A DNA stretch of 17,024 bases, from contig JAISDH010000123.1 of the NCBI GenBank assembly GCA_031264975.1, positions 1-17,024 of the forward strand. The letters run 5' to 3'. The notes below the pieces were generated by a model, which was not told the origin of the DNA, did no database searches, and saw only the letters and a program-made list of their open reading frames with translations. Origin of the DNA: Bacteroidales bacterium (GTDB lineage: Bacteria; Bacteroidota; Bacteroidia; Bacteroidales; WCHB1-69). Shown here in pieces: positions 16,401 to 17,024 of this stretch; within the stretch, counting starts at the first letter, position 1, and each line of letters begins with the position of its first letter. A program made the translations under genes and the position numbers.

Positions 16401-17024
16401 GCAAACCGTAATCACCGATATTCGTAATATTGAACGTCCGCAATCTACAGCCATGGGAGCTTATTCCCAATTTACAAATGGGCAGGATATATTATTGAAA
16501 GAATTTGCAGGCTGGAATAATAGCGTCGTAGACAAACAAACCAAACCGGTAAATATAACTTTGTTAAACAACGGTGTTGTTCCCATTGCAAATGCAGAAT
16601 TTGGCTGGAGTTTAAATGGGACGCCGCAATTACCTCCTTTTACATGGACGGCAACGCCTTCTCTGGATTCTCTGGAAGAACGTACAATTAATATCGGTTC
16701 ATTCCCCGTGTCTAACACCATACCAGACTATAATGTTGTTGTGTGGGTAAACAAAGTCAACGGTCAATCCGATACAGTGAAGTGGAATGACACCATACGG
16801 ACTTCAGCGTCGCTACAAACTTTGGCAGAATTTGTGGCTCCTCTTATTCCTGATACAATTGTAAGTCTTTCTTTCACGGCGAATGTCTTTATAAATTCAT
16901 TATCGGGAGCAACAATAACTACTCCCAAAATGACAATTGTATCTACCATACACGAAACAACAGTCGTCTATGACACAATTGCCATGATATTTGATGTTGA
17001 TAACGAGATTTGGCAGGCAATTGT
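10495..17024 (+). CDS. Very large secreted modular surface protein, 3' end outside the window
   Basis: The frame is open from the ATG at 10495 to the end of the window: 2176 codons without a stop. A signal peptide covers about residues 1-20 (MKKYIILALGIFLMTPSMYS). Then follow a jelly-roll/MAM-like domain (25-202, ending GWLLDDFEI), an Ig-like domain (203-325), and a beta-rich domain with YEYGWSRQLYMASEI (about 335-490). Next come a CARDB-like domain (501-604), Ig-like (609-716), a second copy of the beta-rich domain (717-894) and CARDB-like (901-1006). A right-handed beta-helix follows (about 1009-1440, many NNxI and NxIxG steps), then CARDB-like (1441-1548), a second beta-helix (1554-1996), CARDB-like (1998-2112) and the start of another Ig-like domain. 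Domain names are by resemblance. This architecture is typical of exported Bacteroidales proteins, often sent out by the type IX system with a C-terminal sorting domain, which cannot be checked here. Adhesion or glycan binding is plausible but unproven. Confidence 0.85.
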   Translation, partial: MKKYIILALGIFLMTPSMYSQTAVQKWTEDFDGNVSFTANPPSAWERDTNYFTSSPHAYLGTVPNIVGSISVLETPTYDFRVYNHILLRFKHICKVSPQDIIRIEYKISNEAWKPVPPSTYQGNSMTFLSRGFSAASYMEWEAGDSLAIPLASWWKEETFDLSFETGGDQAAQFRFIIQHGSIPGTQISYGWLLDDFEIIAATFEMRPPIVEFMSPVISDSVNSTGPYNIRARVKTSTKAPIEHPVLKYTATKNGTTIASDSILMTPTVAGDSLWNATIPQFQIGTTITYSITGKDTNNNQTMESLTYLIVGASGVPDTVIVGTGTIITYDLPIQMNYEYGWSRQLYMASEISTTSSGGWISHLAWDYAASSSQNRYTQKCYFRAVDDTVVTTDPFDPLGDGATQVWSGSIQLTQGWSEIKLDVPFFLPHGKNLLIYWEHKQGYYNTYYYFRAHTTPVYRSVGSMDRTAFPSTYYGIRDIERVNARFVISSVPASNTPSAVLQSIDVPNPLIIAPNTQVPVVARIQNKAFTDLDSVVITYSINGSTPTDKVWRGKLALDMSIQDTLDYYTPKMNGLDTFVVWISMPNGVTDGITYDDTVTKIVYACTDITIEFVEPPQDTVYYVGPFYIDVRMSSHTGNLPNTLWLHLNSTIGGATVVDSVAMSYDVSSNLWKSIIPLFNFGTNMVYSVNLTDVMGNPVSIIDSFFIKRALITDIAGVYTFGEADTLANIASTLAGVVYSTDQPTTWTRSLYQSYEISADRRPLNIAKIAWYNPGTSQGQTRTAFTIHLKTTLDKGHGITYRNPAGEGATLVYSGNITTKRGWNEVNLIAPFVVPQGSNLMIYFEDKTGSVPPPTTKVLWAASYCEAMNAFESMPGGIYGSDIAPILRFSFAGTSVPDSNSVALDKILPEPQDVIPGITNPIQAVIRNRGAKNLTSCSISWTLNGTAGTTYSYTGNLAEDFTDTVTLGYYTPVFGDRDIVKAWVSMPNGEIDLTNEDDTLTVEKLVCGNGMTGTYIVGLSTGANYASLNDAFSALQTCGIDQKVTLAIESGVYNQTMYLDMEALSNMGLTDTLVITSFTGNAADVTLKTTAAGMRFYNNHNIIVQAITIDATTGTYAIDFTAGLCNNIVIRDCRLFADTTSSSGSVIYKDLFGTQRIEDIYIINNLIMGGTNGIYLRSGYDQVYNDVYNGRIVVDSNIVINNFGTAISLGGDVILCNQNTISSPITGITNWYGIDATTGGDGRIMNNHIIQHGVATSPTGIAISHMTTATSTDTAIVANNEIILSASSAAQGIRFARAKILHNTIYISGTGASQGISVGNIGEMKNNIIVTLGNGAFPFNGNVANIFTNLSVDYNSTYSLSDMICGGAALLPLQVWKETIDIHSVRILPDFIDPTTSLKLASYTDLLAPVVYPINEDIDGVARNGITLMGCYGLSNATANAMLIEVEGLQEGFAVGQTDSVKVVLYNAGITPLTAVNLGWSINGVTQNGNIPLSVSLAQGESSALGFGTITYPAQKVTVKVWINSLNGGTAIDDYLPDDTISSSVYLCQSPFKGLLTIGATGDFPTLTEAYEALQLCGMNGNVTLAFQTGTYSGDIDLTNSDTLVGNYSLTFASLSGDANDVTLSSGGVGFRLNNTKNIIIKDITIDVRQGTFGIHFTGAAYNITVDNCIINANPTIIVTTVTTAGIYKPNNTGSLDGLTVKNCSIDGGFHGIYLYGTSTNYCQNVVIDNNTLTNQFRTAIYLYYVYTKSISYNRMSPRSLYTDTQWQGVNGAYLRNGGNIIGNRVSANSSTITSSFSGLYFSYIDTALIANNEIYINGNASTTDGIYIGYPGSVHVINNTVYTVKSGTAGTNRAHYNAIRSGYSSLIRNNIFAASGGAAGTTYAFYFYGSAADFTNYSAGYEADYNDYYSTGTNIGYVAGANRTDLTAWKTAIAPLDEHSVNKHPSFADSANSLALASYPDSLLCPRWQTVITDIRNIERPQSTAMGAYSQFTNGQDILLKEFAGWNNSVVDKQTKPVNITLLNNGVVPIANAEFGWSLNGTPQLPPFTWTATPSLDSLEERTINIGSFPVSNTIPDYNVVVWVNKVNGQSDTVKWNDTIRTSASLQTLAEFVAPLIPDTIVSLSFTANVFINSLSGATITTPKMTIVSTIHETTVVYDTIAMIFDVDNEIWQAI

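Noticed and set aside
10513..16949. Minus-strand open frames of 60-124 codons across the large gene
   Set aside because: They are all shadows of the single long plus-strand frame, with no start context or family resemblance.

Overview
The window looks like a chromosomal segment of an AT-rich member of the Bacteroidota, most likely Bacteroidales. Four things point there: the LysS has the C-terminal extension typical of that phylum; a promoter at 7393-7425 fits the Bacteroidetes -33/-7 pattern (TTG, then TAnnTTTG); two genes match a family I know only from this phylum (DUF6261); and the window ends in a very large secreted modular protein of the type exported by Bacteroidales. Most start codons lack a Shine-Dalgarno sequence, as is usual there. 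The assignment rests on recalled family knowledge, not on a search.

Region 1 (1-6989) is an ordinary housekeeping block, all on the + strand and closely packed: a possible 3' end of an upstream gene, lysS (lysyl-tRNA synthetase), dnaB (replicative helicase), pgk (phosphoglycerate kinase), prmC (release-factor glutamine methyltransferase) and a phosphomannomutase/phosphoglucomutase. Gaps are 16, 33, 108 and 9 bp, so lysS-dnaB-pgk and prmC-mutase are probably transcription units.

Region 2 (6990-10494) is the accessory and most unusual part. It is enclosed by a 40-47 bp inverted repeat (6992-7038 against 10400-10439), with a second nested inverted pair inside (7136-7173 against 9877-9914). Between them lie a long imperfect hairpin, a good promoter, a tandem array of a 42-bp unit built around the palindromic core TTTCCAGA-nn-TCTGGAA (7557-8018), two tandem 251-residue DUF6261-family paralogues (78% identical by hand count), and a 780-bp tract packed with short palindromic repeats. 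The array is open in two overlapping + frames. It may encode a 14-residue-repeat protein, or it may act as DNA or RNA in the leader of the DUF6261 genes. This array-plus-DUF6261 unit is the best candidate here for an undescribed system, but its function is unknown.

Region 3 (10495-17024) is a single open reading frame of at least 2176 codons that runs off the window. It starts with a signal peptide and alternates jelly-roll-like, Ig-like and CARDB-like beta domains with two right-handed beta-helix modules: a large exported surface protein or adhesin. Its C-terminus, where a type IX secretion sorting domain would be expected, lies outside the window.
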